Shown: positions 42,396 to 51,769, counted from the stretch's first letter. The stretch: 64,000 bases of DNA from Promicromonospora sukumoe 327MFSha3.1 (GCF_000385135.1 NZ_ARQM01000013.1:248001-312000), one strand, 5' to 3'. The notes: generated by a model from the sequence alone, not told the origin. A program made the numbers and translations.

Positions 42396-42920
42396 TCACC
42401 CTGGCTGGTCGGAACGCGTGTACCGCAGGTGCCGGAACCGCAGCCCGGAGGACGACGTCGTCCACTCCGTCGCGGAGGCGACCGACCACTCCGGACCGAT
42501 CTCCGGGGCGTACACGTCGCCCTCGACCTCGGTGTTGATCTCGCTCACCTCGAGCACGTCCGCGACGGGCATCGCGGCGTTGTAGATCTGCGACCCGCCC
42601 ATCACCCAGATCTCGTCGCCGCCCGGCGCGTCGGCCGCGACCGTGAGCGCCTCGCCCAGGGTGCCGGCCGGCACGACGTCGCCGTCGGCGTCGGGCACCC
42701 CGTGAGGGCCGCGCGAGGAGATGACGATGTTGGTGCGCCCCGGCAGCGGACGCCTGGGCAGCGACTCCCAGGTGAGCCGGCCCATCACGACGGGGTGCCC
42801 GGCCGTGGTGCGCTTGAAGTGCGCGAAGTCCTCGGGCACGTGCCACGGGATGTCGCCGCCGGCGCCGATCACGGGCCGGCCTGCGGCGTCGCGCGCCTGC
42901 CCCCAGATGAGCCCGATCAT
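42396..42920 (-). CDS. folA: dihydrofolate reductase
   Basis: This 174-residue enzyme reduces dihydrofolate to tetrahydrofolate with NADPH. It begins [14 protein letters not shown] and has the family motifs GDIPWHVPEDFAHFKRTT (Trp and the folate-binding acidic residue), VVMGRLTWESLP, RTNIVISSR and the C-terminal cofactor loop IWVMGGSQIYNAAM. The ATG at 42920 overlaps the thyA stop (TGATG), so the two are translationally coupled: ThyA makes the dihydrofolate that FolA recycles. Confidence 0.95.
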   Translation of the reverse strand: MIGLIWGQARDAAGRPVIGAGGDIPWHVPEDFAHFKRTTAGHPVVMGRLTWESLPRRPLPGRTNIVISSRGPHGVPDADGDVVPAGTLGEALTVAADAPGGDEIWVMGGSQIYNAAMPVADVLEVSEINTEVEGDVYAPEIGPEWSVASATEWTTSSSGLRFRHLRYTRSDQPG

Positions 42921-43723
42921 CAGACGGCGATCGGGGCCTTGATGGTGGGGTGCGAGACGTACCCCAGCACCTCGACGTCCTCGAACTCGTAGTCGAAGAT
43001 CGAGTCGCGCGGGGCGAGCCGCAACGACGGGTAGGGGTACGGGTCGCGCGCGAGCTGCGTCTCGACCTGCTCCACGTGGTTGTCGTAGATGTGCACGTCG
43101 CCGCCGGTCCAGACGAACTCGCCGACCTCGAGCCCGGTCTGCGCCGCGACCATGTGCGTCAGCAGCGCGTAGGACGCGATGTTGAACGGCACCCCGAGGA
43201 ACAGGTCGGCCGAGCGCTGGTAGAGCTGGCAGCTCAGCTTGCCGTCCGCCACGTAGAACTGGAACAGGGCGTGGCACGGCGGGAGCGCCATGTCGTCCAC
43301 CTCGGCCGGGTTCCACGCCGTGACGATGTGCCGCCGCGAGTCGGGGTTGGTGCGGATCTGCTCGACGACCTTGGCGATCTGGTCCACGTGCCCGCCGTCG
43401 GGAGTGGGCCACGAGCGCCACTGGACCCCGTAGACCGGGCCCAGCTCGCCCGACTCGTCGGCCCAGTCGTCCCAGATCTTGACGCCGCGCTCCTGCAACC
43501 AGCGCACGTTGGAGTCGCCGCGCAGGAACCAGAGCAGCTCGTAGACGACCGACTTGAGGTGCACGCGCTTGGTGGTGATCAACGGGAACCCCTTGGCCAG
43601 GTCGTACCGGATCTGCCGCCCGAACACGCTGCGCGTCCCCGTGCCGGTGCGGTCGCCCTTGCGGGCGCCGGTGGCGAGCACGTCACGGAGCAGGTCCTCG
43701 TACGGGGTGTCGATCTCGGTCAT
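42920..43723 (-). CDS. thyA: thymidylate synthase ThyA
   Basis: This 267-residue enzyme methylates dUMP to dTMP with methylene-THF. Family marks are [11 protein letters not shown], the [20 protein letters not shown] segment, the catalytic Cys in [15 protein letters not shown], the dUMP-binding [19 protein letters not shown] and GDVHIYDNH. The ATG at 43723 is the first start giving [12 protein letters not shown]. It is coupled to folA downstream. Confidence 0.97.
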   Translation of the reverse strand: MTEIDTPYEDLLRDVLATGARKGDRTGTGTRSVFGRQIRYDLAKGFPLITTKRVHLKSVVYELLWFLRGDSNVRWLQERGVKIWDDWADESGELGPVYGVQWRSWPTPDGGHVDQIAKVVEQIRTNPDSRRHIVTAWNPAEVDDMALPPCHALFQFYVADGKLSCQLYQRSADLFLGVPFNIASYALLTHMVAAQTGLEVGEFVWTGGDVHIYDNHVEQVETQLARDPYPYPSLRLAPRDSIFDYEFEDVEVLGYVSHPTIKAPIAV

Positions 43724-43773
43724 GGGGGCAAGCCTACGTCCGCGACCGCCGGGAGCCCGGGCAGCGCCACGGG

Positions 43774-44340
43774 TCAGGACCGGTCCGCCCGGAGCTCCTT
43801 GAGCCGGGCACCGCGCCGGCGGTAGAGCACGCCCATCGTCACGATCACGAGGGCCACGACGCCGCCCGCCACCGCGCCCCAGGCCGACCCACCACGGAAC
43901 GCGGGCCCGTCGACGTCGAGGATCCGCTCGCCGGCGTGCGCCGCCGCCGAGGTGCCCATGACGATCCCGAGCGTCAGCAGGTTGGGCACCGCGAACACCA
44001 CCGCCGCCGCGAGGTACCCGCTGCGCACCTGCCAGGACCGCCGGGTCAGCACGGCCTGCGCGAGGAACAGCACCGGGACCAGAGTGAAGACCGCGCCCAC
44101 CATGAGCCCCCACCAGGCGCCCGCGGCGAACGAACCGTCCACCGCGTTGCCGATCACCTGGGCCCACCAGCGGGGCAGGAACGCGTCCAGGAACAGGTAG
44201 ATCAGCCAGACGGCGAGGATCACGGCGGCTACGCCGAGCAGGCGCAGGCCGATGTCCTTCCAGTCCGGCCGCCACGCGGTTCTCCCCCCGCCCGACGTCG
44301 CCCCGGTCGCCCCCTGCTCGCCGCTCACGTTCTGCGCCAT
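43774..44340 (-). CDS. hypothetical four-helix membrane protein
   Basis: This 188-residue protein has a short hydrophilic N-terminus and four membrane segments: [20 protein letters not shown], then [39 protein letters not shown] and [19 protein letters not shown]. It ends in a basic tail ([15 protein letters not shown]). The layout resembles uncharacterised actinobacterial membrane proteins encoded near thyA. No catalytic or transport motif is seen. It is upstream of thyA on the same strand with 50 bases between. Confidence 0.65.
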   Translation of the reverse strand: MAQNVSGEQGATGATSGGGRTAWRPDWKDIGLRLLGVAAVILAVWLIYLFLDAFLPRWWAQVIGNAVDGSFAAGAWWGLMVGAVFTLVPVLFLAQAVLTRRSWQVRSGYLAAAVVFAVPNLLTLGIVMGTSAAAHAGERILDVDGPAFRGGSAWGAVAGGVVALVIVTMGVLYRRRGARLKELRADRS

Positions 44341-44488
44341 GGGTGAGATCGTCGCAGCGTACGGGCCGCTCTGCCCGGCGAACGGGAACGTCGCGGAGGC
44401 CGTTCGCGTTGAGCACTAGGCCGACCGACCGGGACCCGGAGCGTCCAGCTACGTGACCGTGTCGGTGAGCAGTGGAAGGATCACCCTC

Positions 44489-44968
44489 ATGACGGAGCAG
44501 ACCACCACCCCGGGAGCCACGCCCACCGAGGACGCCGTGACCCCCTCACCCACGGACCCGCTGTGGGTGGAGCGCAACGGCACGCGCACGTACACGGGCT
44601 TCTCGGCCCGCGGCGCGCGCGTGGAGATCGGACCGGCCAGCGCCGGTGCGGTGTTCACGCCGGGCGAGCTGCTGAAGGTCGCGCTCGCCGCCTGCGCCGG
44701 GATGAGCAGCGACCGCGCCTTCGCGCGCCGCCTGGGTGACGACTACAAGACCACGATCCGCGTCGAGGACCCCAAGGACATGGCGGAGGACCGGTACCCG
44801 GTGCTCACCGAGAAGTTCGAGATCGACCTGTCCGCCCTCGACGACGAGGACCGGGCCAAGCTCCTGACGATCGCCCAGCGGTCGATCGACAAGGCCTGCA
44901 CCGTCGGGCGCACGCTCGAGGCGGGCGCCCGGATCCCGGACGCGCAGTTCAACCAGCCGGAGGGCTGA
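44489..44968 (+). CDS. OsmC family peroxidase-like protein
   Basis: This 159-residue protein belongs to the OsmC/Ohr family, dimeric enzymes that reduce organic hydroperoxides with two Cys. The first Cys lies in [14 protein letters not shown] and the second in [15 protein letters not shown], at the expected spacing. The ATG at 44489 follows GGAAGGATCA. It is two bases from the next gene's start and is probably co-transcribed with it. Confidence 0.87.
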   Translation: MTEQTTTPGATPTEDAVTPSPTDPLWVERNGTRTYTGFSARGARVEIGPASAGAVFTPGELLKVALAACAGMSSDRAFARRLGDDYKTTIRVEDPKDMAEDRYPVLTEKFEIDLSALDDEDRAKLLTIAQRSIDKACTVGRTLEAGARIPDAQFNQPEG

Positions 44969-44970
44969 CC

Positions 44971-45750
44971 ATGACCGACGACAAGAAGCTGACCGCAGCC
45001 GAGTCCAACGGCAAGGCCACCCCGGGCGACTCGCTCGTCAAGCCCGACGGGTCGCTGCACGTCACCAAGGCGGACTGGCTCAACTACAAACCGGACGGCC
45101 CCCTCGACCATCTGGTGGACCGGGCCGTGACCATCCCCTCGGCCACCATCCACAAGCATGTGGACAAGGTGCGCGCGCGGAACCCCGACGCCTCGCCGGC
45201 GGAGATCATCAAGCTCCTGGAGAAGGAGTACATGCGGGTCATCCAGACCACGGGCAGTGCCGTCGGCGCGGCCGCGGCGATCCCGGCGGTCGGCACCGCC
45301 GCGAGCGTCGCGCTGTCGACGAGCGACGTGGCGACGTTCTTCGCGTCGTCCGCGGCGTTCTCGCTCGCCATCGCGGACGTGCACGGGATCGACGTCCAGG
45401 ACGTCCCGCGCCGGCGCGCGCTCCTGCTCGCCACCGTGCTCGGTGACAAGGGTGCGAAGGACGTCGAGGACGCCATCGGCGGCTCCGGTGTCGCGTGGGG
45501 CAAGGTGCTGCTCACGAGCATGCCCCGCGGCACGCTCCAGCGCGTCAACAAGGCGCTGACCCACCAGTTCATCAAGAAGCAGATCGCCAAGCAGGGCAGC
45601 CTGCTGCTCGGGCGCATCCTGCCGTTCGGCATCGGGGCCGTCGTCGGCCTGGTCGGCGCCCGCGCGCTCGGCCACACCGTCATCGCGCAGTCCCGTGCCG
45701 CGTTCGGCCCGCCGCCGGACCGGTTCCCGCGCGTCATCGAGCAGAAGTAG
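44971..45750 (+). CDS. EcsC-like protein of unknown function
   Basis: This 259-residue protein has a hydrophilic N-terminus (LVKPDGSLHVTKADWLNYKP), a Gly/Ala-rich central hydrophobic stretch (TGSAVGAAAAIPAVGTAASV, TSDVATFFASSAAFSLAI) and a second hydrophobic stretch near the C-terminus (GRILPFGIGAVVGLVGARALG). The pattern resembles EcsC-family proteins, which include membrane-associated and phage/stress-related members; the match is only general. It follows the OsmC-type gene by two bases in an operon. Confidence 0.6.
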   Translation: MTDDKKLTAAESNGKATPGDSLVKPDGSLHVTKADWLNYKPDGPLDHLVDRAVTIPSATIHKHVDKVRARNPDASPAEIIKLLEKEYMRVIQTTGSAVGAAAAIPAVGTAASVALSTSDVATFFASSAAFSLAIADVHGIDVQDVPRRRALLLATVLGDKGAKDVEDAIGGSGVAWGKVLLTSMPRGTLQRVNKALTHQFIKKQIAKQGSLLLGRILPFGIGAVVGLVGARALGHTVIAQSRAAFGPPPDRFPRVIEQK

Positions 45751-45826
45751 GTCGTTCCCGGCACCGAGCGGCCGATATATGCGGGCGGCGAGGCGGGATT
45801 CCGGGACCCGACCTAGGCTGCGGGTC

Positions 45827-47365
45827 ATGGCGGACACGACGCACGGCGCACTCGCCCCGACGTACCATCCCCTGCCGGTCACGATCGCGCGGGCGCACGG
45901 TACACACGTATGGGACACCGACGGCAACGAGTTCCTCGACTTCCTGTCGGGGTACTCGGCCCTGAACTTCGGGCACCTGCACCAAGGGCTGGTCGCGGCT
46001 GCGATGACGCAGCTGCGCCAGGTCACCCTCACGTCCCGTGCGTTCGACCACGACCGGCTCGAGGAGTTCGCCCAGCGGCTCGTCGAGGTGGTGGGCCCGC
46101 TGACGACCGGCGGCGAGGACAGCCTCGTGGTGCCGATGAACACCGGCGCCGAGGCCGTGGAGACCGCGATCAAGGCGGTCCGCAAGTGGGGCTACGACGT
46201 ACGCGGCGTGCCGGAGGGCCAGGCGACGATCGTGATCGCCGGGGGCAACTTCCACGGCCGCACCACCACCTTGGTCGGGCTGTCGGACGACCCGGTCGCG
46301 CGCGACGGGTTCGGACCGTTCGCCCCCGGCTTCGTGCGGGTGCCGTTCGGTGACCTGCAGGCCGTGGCCGACGCCGTCGACGACACCACCGTGGCCGTGC
46401 TGATGGAGCCGGTGCAGGGCGAGGCCGGCGTGGTGATCCCGCCGGACGACTTCTGGCCCGGCCTGCGTGCCCTCACCACCGAGAAGAACATCGTCCTGGT
46501 CGCCGACGAGATCCAGTCGGGCCTCGGCCGCACCGGCACCACCCTGGCCTGCGAGCTCTGGGACGTGCAGCCGGACCTGGTCTGCCTGGGCAAGGCGCTC
46601 GGCGGCGGGATCGTGGCGGTCTCGGCCGTCGTCGGCAGGCCCGAGATCCTCGGCGTCCTGACGCCGGGCACGCACGGCTCCACGTTCGGCGGCAACCCGC
46701 TGGCGTGCGCGGTCGGCGTCGCCGCGCTCGACCTGCTCTCGACGGGGCAGTACCAGGCCCGAGCCGCGGCGTCGGGCAAGGTGCTCCAGGAGCGGCTCGA
46801 CGCGCTGGTGGACCAGGGTCTGCTGACCGGTGCGCGCTGCGTCGGGCTCTGGGCCGGCGTCGACGTGGACCCGGAGCTCGGCACCGGCCGCGAGCTGTGC
46901 GAGGCGCTGCTCGAGCGGGGTGTGCTCGCCAAGGACACGCACGCCTCGACCATCCGCCTGTCGCCGCCCCTGTCGATCGTCCAGCCCGAGCTGGAGATGG
47001 CGCTCGACATCCTGGAGGAGTCCCTGGTGGCGCTGCGGGACGGCGGCCCGGGCGGCGGCGCCGGCGAGAAGCCGGACGACGACGGGTCGGACGGCGCGGG
47101 GGTAACCGAAGAGGCTGTGGCCGAGGAAGCTGTCGCCGAGTCTGAGCCTGCCGAGACGGAGCCTGCCGACGAGGCGCTGACCGACGAGGCACCGGCGACC
47201 GAGGCCCCGACCGAGAAGCCCGCGACCGAGGCCCCGACCGAGAAGCCCACCGACGAGACCGACAGCACAACTGCCCCATCCGCGGACACGTCAGACATCC
47301 CAGACGCGGAAGTCACCCCGCCCCGCAAGCGCCGCCGGTCACGGCTGTCACCGGCCGCCGGCTGA
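45827..47365 (+). CDS. rocD: ornithine aminotransferase with acidic C-terminal extension
   Basis: This 512-residue PLP enzyme of aminotransferase class III moves the delta-amino group of ornithine to 2-oxoglutarate. Its core (about residues 1-405) holds FLSGYSALNFGHLHQGLVAA, MNTGAEAVETAIKAVRKWGY, GNFHGRTTTLVGLS, the Asp motif VADEIQSGLGRTG and the PLP Lys in CLGKALGGGIVA, all typical of RocD. The last 105 residues are unusual: Glu/Pro/Thr-rich with the repeated unit ATEAPTEKP and a basic end KRRRSRLSP. RocD is normally about 400 residues, so this tail is an addition. The ATG at 45827 is in frame with an upstream extension. Confidence 0.9.
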   Translation: MADTTHGALAPTYHPLPVTIARAHGTHVWDTDGNEFLDFLSGYSALNFGHLHQGLVAAAMTQLRQVTLTSRAFDHDRLEEFAQRLVEVVGPLTTGGEDSLVVPMNTGAEAVETAIKAVRKWGYDVRGVPEGQATIVIAGGNFHGRTTTLVGLSDDPVARDGFGPFAPGFVRVPFGDLQAVADAVDDTTVAVLMEPVQGEAGVVIPPDDFWPGLRALTTEKNIVLVADEIQSGLGRTGTTLACELWDVQPDLVCLGKALGGGIVAVSAVVGRPEILGVLTPGTHGSTFGGNPLACAVGVAALDLLSTGQYQARAAASGKVLQERLDALVDQGLLTGARCVGLWAGVDVDPELGTGRELCEALLERGVLAKDTHASTIRLSPPLSIVQPELEMALDILEESLVALRDGGPGGGAGEKPDDDGSDGAGVTEEAVAEEAVAESEPAETEPADEALTDEAPATEAPTEKPATEAPTEKPTDETDSTTAPSADTSDIPDAEVTPPRKRRRSRLSPAAG

Positions 47366-47381
47366 GCGTATTCTCCCGGGG

Positions 47382-48659
47382 GTGACCACTACGACGTCGT
47401 CCCACCACACCGCTATGCTCCCGGACCTCGCGCAGCTCCAGCAGGCCTACGCCGAGCTTCAGGCCAAGGGCCTGAAGCTGGATCTGACGCGCGGCAAGCC
47501 GTCCGCCGAGCAGCTCGATCTCGCCGAGCCGATGCTGGCCCTGCCCGGCGTGGGCGTGCACACCGACGAGACCGGCACGGACGCGCGCAACTACGGCGGG
47601 CTGGACGGCGGCATCACGATCCGCCGCATCTTCGCCGAGCTGCTCGACGTGCCCGTGGAGCAGCTCCTCGCGGGCGGGAACGCGTCCCTCACGACCATGC
47701 ACGACGTCGTCGCGTTCGCCGAGCTGTTCGGCTTCCCCGACTCCCCCAGGCCGTGGGCGCGCGAGGAGAAGGTGCGCTGGATCTGCCCGGTGCCGGGCTA
47801 CGACCGGCACTTCACGATCTGCGAGGCCTTCGGCATCGAGATGATCCCGGTGCCGATGACGGCGGACGGCCCGGACGCCGAGGCCGTCGCGGCGCTCGTC
47901 GCGGCCGACCCCACGATCAAGGGCATGTGGGTCGTGCCCACGTACTCCAACCCGGACGGCGCGGTCATCAGCGCCGACGTCGCCCGCGCGCTGGTCTCCA
48001 TGCCCGCCGCCGCGCCGGACTTCCGCATCCTGTGGGACAACGCGTACGCGGTGCACCACCTGACCGACGACGAGGTGACCAGCCCGAACGCGATCGCCCT
48101 GGCCGCCGAGGCCGGACACCCGGACCGCGTGCTGCTGTTCGCCTCCACGTCCAAGATCACGTTCGCGGGCGCGGGCGTCTCGTTCCTGGGCAGCTCGGCG
48201 GCGAACGTCGCCTGGTTCAAGAAGCACCTGTCGGTCGCCTCCATCGGCCCGGACAAGCTGAACCACCTGCGGCACGCGATGTTCTTCGGCTCGGCCGACG
48301 GCGTGCGCGAGCACATGCGCAAGCACCGCGCGATCCTGGCGCCGAAGTTCGAGGCCGTGGTCGAGATCCTGACCGAGCGCCTGGGGGGCTACGGCATCGC
48401 GTCGTGGACCGAGCCCAAGGGCGGTTATTTCGTGTCGCTCGACGTCGCGCCGGGCACGGCGGCCCGGGTGGTGCAGCTCGCCAAGGAGGCCGGCATCGCG
48501 CTGACCCCCGCCGGCGCCACCCACCCGTACGGCAAGGACCCGCGGGACCAGAACGTGCGCCTGGCGCCGTCGATGCCTCCGCTGGACGAGGTCCGCACGG
48601 CGATGGACGGTGTCGCCACCTGCGTGCTGCTCGCCGCGGCCGAGGCCGCGCAAGCCTGA
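47382..48659 (+). CDS. class I/II aminotransferase, aspartate aminotransferase subgroup 1c type
   Basis: This 425-residue PLP enzyme has the family order LDLTRGKPSAEQLDLAEPML, GNASLTTMHDVV, WICPVPGYDRHFTICEAFGI, VVPTYSNPDGAVIS, the Asp motif ILWDNAYAVHHL and the PLP Lys in FASTSKITFAGAGVSF. The Arg that binds the substrate carboxylate is in NVRLAPSMPP. This branch (PF12897-like) is annotated as aspartate aminotransferase in actinobacteria. GTG start. It starts 16 bases after rocD, so both may be co-transcribed. A perfect palindrome follows. Confidence 0.87.
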   Translation: MTTTTSSHHTAMLPDLAQLQQAYAELQAKGLKLDLTRGKPSAEQLDLAEPMLALPGVGVHTDETGTDARNYGGLDGGITIRRIFAELLDVPVEQLLAGGNASLTTMHDVVAFAELFGFPDSPRPWAREEKVRWICPVPGYDRHFTICEAFGIEMIPVPMTADGPDAEAVAALVAADPTIKGMWVVPTYSNPDGAVISADVARALVSMPAAAPDFRILWDNAYAVHHLTDDEVTSPNAIALAAEAGHPDRVLLFASTSKITFAGAGVSFLGSSAANVAWFKKHLSVASIGPDKLNHLRHAMFFGSADGVREHMRKHRAILAPKFEAVVEILTERLGGYGIASWTEPKGGYFVSLDVAPGTAARVVQLAKEAGIALTPAGATHPYGKDPRDQNVRLAPSMPPLDEVRTAMDGVATCVLLAAAEAAQA

Positions 48660-48676
48660 CCGGCCCGCACCACTCA

Positions 48677-48730
48677 CGAACGTGTCAGACCCTCAGGTCA
48701 CTCCGGTGACCTGAGGGTCTGACACGTTCG
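48677..48730. terminator. perfect 25-bp palindrome between convergent genes
   Basis: Arms at 48677-48701 and 48706-48730 are perfectly complementary with a 4-base loop (TCCG). It lies between the aminotransferase and universal stress protein stops. No T-tract. Confidence 0.75.
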
Positions 48731-48739
48731 AGGTACCGG

Positions 48740-49729
48740 TCAGTCCGGGCAGTGCTTGTTCACCACGAGCACCGGGCAGGCCGCGTGGTGCAGCACCGCC
48801 TGGCTCGTCGAGCCCAGCAGCAGCCCGCGGAACCCGCCGCGACCGCGCGAGCCGACGACGACGAGGTCCGACGCCGTGGAGAACTCCGTCAGCAGCTCCG
48901 CGCCCGTGCCGTCCAGCACGATGCGCCGGATGCGCAGGCCTGGGTTTTCGGCCTCGTACCGGTCGACGAGCACGTCCATGCCGGCCCCGATGTCGGCCAG
49001 CACCTGCTCCCGGTCGATCGACGACGGCAGCCACGCCAGCATCCCCGCGTTGCCCACGGGTACACCCGTGACGGCGGTCAGCTCCGCGCCCCACGCGTTG
49101 GCCTGGACGATCGCGTGCTGCAGCGCCCGTTCGGCCTGCGGCGACCCGTCCACGCCGACGACGATGCGGCGCACCTCCCGGATCTCCGCGACCCCGGGCG
49201 CCACGCCGGTCTCGGCGTCCGCCGCACCGGCGGCGGTGCCGGGCTCGTCGGAGCTGATGTCCGGCGGGGTCCAGGAGACGCCCCGGTTGGTCTCGGCCCG
49301 CAGCGGCACGACGACCACCGGACACTTCGCGTGCGCCGGCAGCGCGGACGACACCGTGCCCAGCAGGCGCTCCGTGAAGCCTCCCCGGCCGCGGGTCCCC
49401 ACGACGGCGAGCCCGTAGTCCGCTGACAGCTCCACGAGCACGCCCGCGGCGTCACCGGTGGCGACCTCCGTCGTAGCGCGCACCCCGGCGTCGGCCACGC
49501 GGTTCTGCGCCTCGACCAGGACCGCCTTGGCGCCCTCCTGGATGGTGGTGTCGTCGAGGGCGGCATACCCGCCGTCGAGCGACGCGGCCGTGAACGACGG
49601 CAACGAATAGCTGCACACGATGTGCAGCGCCCAGCCCACGCGGTGCGCGTAAGCGGTAGCCCAGTCCAGCGCGTGCAGACTCGCGGCCGATCCGTCCACC
49701 CCGACCAGTACGACCTCGGATCGTGTCAT
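48740..49729 (-). CDS. universal stress protein with two UspA domains
   Basis: This 329-residue protein contains two UspA domains (about 5-150 and 185-325), each ending with the ATP-binding motif: GTRGRGGFTERLLGTVSSAL and GSRGRGGFRGLLLGSTSQAV. Each starts with the Asp of the ATP pocket (VLVGVDGSAAS, IVVGVDGSPQA). Such tandem proteins bind ATP and accumulate in dormancy and stress. The ATG at 49729 follows AAAGGAC. It converges on the aminotransferase across the palindrome. Confidence 0.92.
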   Translation of the reverse strand: MTRSEVVLVGVDGSAASLHALDWATAYAHRVGWALHIVCSYSLPSFTAASLDGGYAALDDTTIQEGAKAVLVEAQNRVADAGVRATTEVATGDAAGVLVELSADYGLAVVGTRGRGGFTERLLGTVSSALPAHAKCPVVVVPLRAETNRGVSWTPPDISSDEPGTAAGAADAETGVAPGVAEIREVRRIVVGVDGSPQAERALQHAIVQANAWGAELTAVTGVPVGNAGMLAWLPSSIDREQVLADIGAGMDVLVDRYEAENPGLRIRRIVLDGTGAELLTEFSTASDLVVVGSRGRGGFRGLLLGSTSQAVLHHAACPVLVVNKHCPD

Positions 49730-49819
49730 CGCCAGTCCTTTCTATGGCAGTGCACCTTTGCCCTCCAACGCTACCGGCGGCGCGGCGGTCTTGGGTAACC
49801 GGAGGCAAAAAGTCTGCAG

Positions 49820-49870
49820 AAAGATGGCAAAGCAGAGCGCCCGCCCGGTCGTGACCGGACAGGCGCTCTG
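49820..49870 (-). terminator. terminator of the NlpC/P60 gene
   Basis: On the minus strand CAGAGCGCC pairs with GGCGCTCTG (outer arms at 49833 and 49870) around a further stem; a T-rich stretch CTTTGCCATCTTT follows. It lies 21 bases past the stop codon at 49892. Confidence 0.75.
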
Positions 49871-49891
49871 CGAGGTACTACGTGGCTGCGA

Positions 49892-50692
49892 TCAGCCCAG
49901 GCGGATGAACGTCGGGTTCGACTGCCAGATGGTGCGGAAGTCGACCACGGTGCCCGGCTTGGACGCGTCGATCATGGTGTTGCCACCGGCGTAGATCGAG
50001 ACGTGCCCGGGGGTCCACATCAGGTCGCCCGGCTGGGCCTCCGAGGCCGGCACCTGCGTGCCGTAGCCGGACTGCGCCGAGGACGAGTGCGGCAGCGCGA
50101 TGCCGAGCTGGCCGTAGACGTACGAAGTAAAGCCCGAGCAGTCGAAACCGCTCGGGCTGCCGCCACCGGAGACGTACGGGACGCCGATGTACCGGCTGGC
50201 GATGGAGATCACGGAGTTGCCGATCGCCGACGCCGGGACGTCGACGGACGAGGCGGTCGAGACCGTGGTGGCTGCTGCGGCAGCGGCCTCGGCAGCCTCG
50301 GCGGCGGCGGCCTCAGCGGCCTCCTCCGCCTCCTTGGCGGCGAGCTCGGCCTGGTAGTCCTCGTTGTCGGCAGCGGAGACCACCGAGACGGCGGACTTCT
50401 CGACGCTGAGCTCGGCGTCGGGCGCGACGGTCACGACGGGAGCGTTGGACAGGGACTCACGGGCCTGCGACGTCAGCGCGTTGAGGTCCACGGAGTTCAT
50501 CTTGGCGGGGCCGGTCTCCAGCGGAGCGGCCTGCGCAGCCATCGCGCCACCGAACGTCGAGACCAGGAGCGCGCCACCTGCGGCGGCGACCGCGGTACGA
50601 CGACCCACTGCGGCGTTCTGGGCGAGCTCGGTGAGCGGAGTCACGGGGCGACGCGCAGCACGATGGCGTGCGCGGGTGGTACGTGCGGTCAC
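49892..50692 (-). CDS. NlpC/P60 cell-wall peptidase under c-di-AMP riboswitch
   Basis: This 266-residue exported protein starts at the GTG at 50692, eight bases after AAGGAGAGG. The N-terminus is basic with a hydrophobic export segment (RTAVAAAGGALLVSTFGGAM AAQA cleavage region). An Ala/Glu coiled-coil spacer (about 125-160) follows, then the NlpC/P60 domain with the catalytic Cys in SGFDCSGFTSYVYG and His in TPGHVSIYAGG. These enzymes cut D-Glu-meso-Dap bonds in peptidoglycan. A ydaO-type riboswitch occupies the leader, so the gene answers to c-di-AMP. An open frame to 50788 within the leader is not the start. Confidence 0.93.
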   Translation of the reverse strand: MTARTTRARHRAARRPVTPLTELAQNAAVGRRTAVAAAGGALLVSTFGGAMAAQAAPLETGPAKMNSVDLNALTSQARESLSNAPVVTVAPDAELSVEKSAVSVVSAADNEDYQAELAAKEAEEAAEAAAAEAAEAAAAAATTVSTASSVDVPASAIGNSVISIASRYIGVPYVSGGGSPSGFDCSGFTSYVYGQLGIALPHSSSAQSGYGTQVPASEAQPGDLMWTPGHVSIYAGGNTMIDASKPGTVVDFRTIWQSNPTFIRLG

Positions 50693-50705
50693 GAAGTACC
50701 TCTCC

Positions 50706-50890
50706 TTGTACGCCTTCGAGGTCAGCTGTCGGGTTCGGGTGGGAGAAATCACCCGGCCGTGCGCTCCCGAAGGATTACCCGGCTTCACCCCTAGGACGCA
50801 CCCTGGCGCCCGATGGTGGGTCCCCCGCCTCTGTCATGCGGTCGTCTTGGGGCCCCGGCCGGTGACAGAGTTCGGCGTCCGTCCGGAGAC
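50706..50890 (-). promoter_or_regulatory. ydaO/yuaA c-di-AMP riboswitch
   Basis: The leader of the NlpC/P60 gene shows the conserved elements in order on the minus strand: ACGCCGAACTCTGTC at the 5' side, GGCGGGGGACCCA, GGGGTGAAGCCGGGTAATCC, the CCGGGTGATTTCTCCCACC stem and CCGAACCCGACAGCTGACC, closing with AAGGCGT. This matches the ydaO consensus, including the pseudoknot-forming parts. In actinobacteria this class sits ahead of NlpC/P60 and Rpf-type cell-wall genes, turning expression off when c-di-AMP is high. Ends are approximate. Confidence 0.93.
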
Positions 50891-51052
50891 TCCCTCGGAA
50901 TAAACTCCGCGGGAGCGGTCCGAACGTACCCGACGTCACCCCCGATGTCACGTTCCGGCAACGAATGTCATGCCGTGTCGGACAGAGGGTGACACCTTTC
51001 CGACAAAAACGACTATTTCGCACCCCTGTCGCCCCGTACCGGGGCGGCCGGA

Positions 51053-51769
51053 TCAGGCCGTCGCGACGAAGAGGTGCCGGGCCAGGTCCTCGCCCAGCTC
51101 GAGCGCCGTCCCGGCGCCGTCGACCGTCACCGTGTACGTACCGTCGCTGAGCTCCGCCGTGATCCGCGAGCCGGGCACGAGGCCGGCGTCGGACAGGCGG
51201 GCCAGCAGCTCGACGTCCGTCTGCAGGGGCTCCGCGATGCGGGTCAGCGACGCCGCGAGCGGCTCGCCCTTCACGCCCTTCTTGGCCGCGGCCTCGAACG
51301 CCGAGGGCAGCGAGATCACGCCGGCCAGGAACGGCACGTCCGTGTAGGCCTCGCCCAGCTCCGACAGGCCGGGGATCGGGTTGCCGTACGGGTCGTGGTG
51401 CGGGTGGTCCAGCAGGCCCACGAGCCGCTTCTCCACCAGGTCGCTCATCACGTGCTCCCAGCGGCAGGCCTCGACGTGCACGTGCTCCCAGTCGAGCTTG
51501 ATCACGTCGGTCAGCAGCCGCTCCGCCAGGCGGTGCTTGCGCATCACGCGCATCGCCTTCTCGTGCCCGAGCTCCGTGAGCTCGAGGTGGCGGTCCCCGG
51601 TCACGATCACGAGGCCGTCGCGCTCCATGCGCGCGACGGTCTGCGACACCGTCGGCCCGGAGTGCCCCAGGCGCTCCGCGATGCGCGCGCGCAGGGGGGT
51701 GATGCCCTCCTCGTCGAGCTCGTAGATCGTCTTGAGGTACATCTCGGTGGTGTCGATCAGATCCGTCAC
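51053..51769 (-). CDS. DtxR/IdeR family metal-dependent regulator
   Basis: This 238-residue regulator shows the IdeR/DtxR architecture: an N-terminal HTH (DTTEMYLKTIYELDEEGITP, then RIAERLGHSGPTVSQTVAR), the metal-binding and dimerisation domain with Cys, His and Glu ligands (VHVEACRWEHVMSD) and HPHHDPYGNPIPG, and an SH3-like C-terminal domain with the insertion VKGEPLAAS. It binds Fe(II) or Mn(II) and represses metal-uptake genes. The GTG at 51769 is chosen because of GGGAGC eight bases upstream; an ATG at 51784 is the alternative. It is divergent from serC. Confidence 0.92.
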   Translation of the reverse strand: MTDLIDTTEMYLKTIYELDEEGITPLRARIAERLGHSGPTVSQTVARMERDGLVIVTGDRHLELTELGHEKAMRVMRKHRLAERLLTDVIKLDWEHVHVEACRWEHVMSDLVEKRLVGLLDHPHHDPYGNPIPGLSELGEAYTDVPFLAGVISLPSAFEAAAKKGVKGEPLAASLTRIAEPLQTDVELLARLSDAGLVPGSRITAELSDGTYTVTVDGAGTALELGEDLARHLFVATA

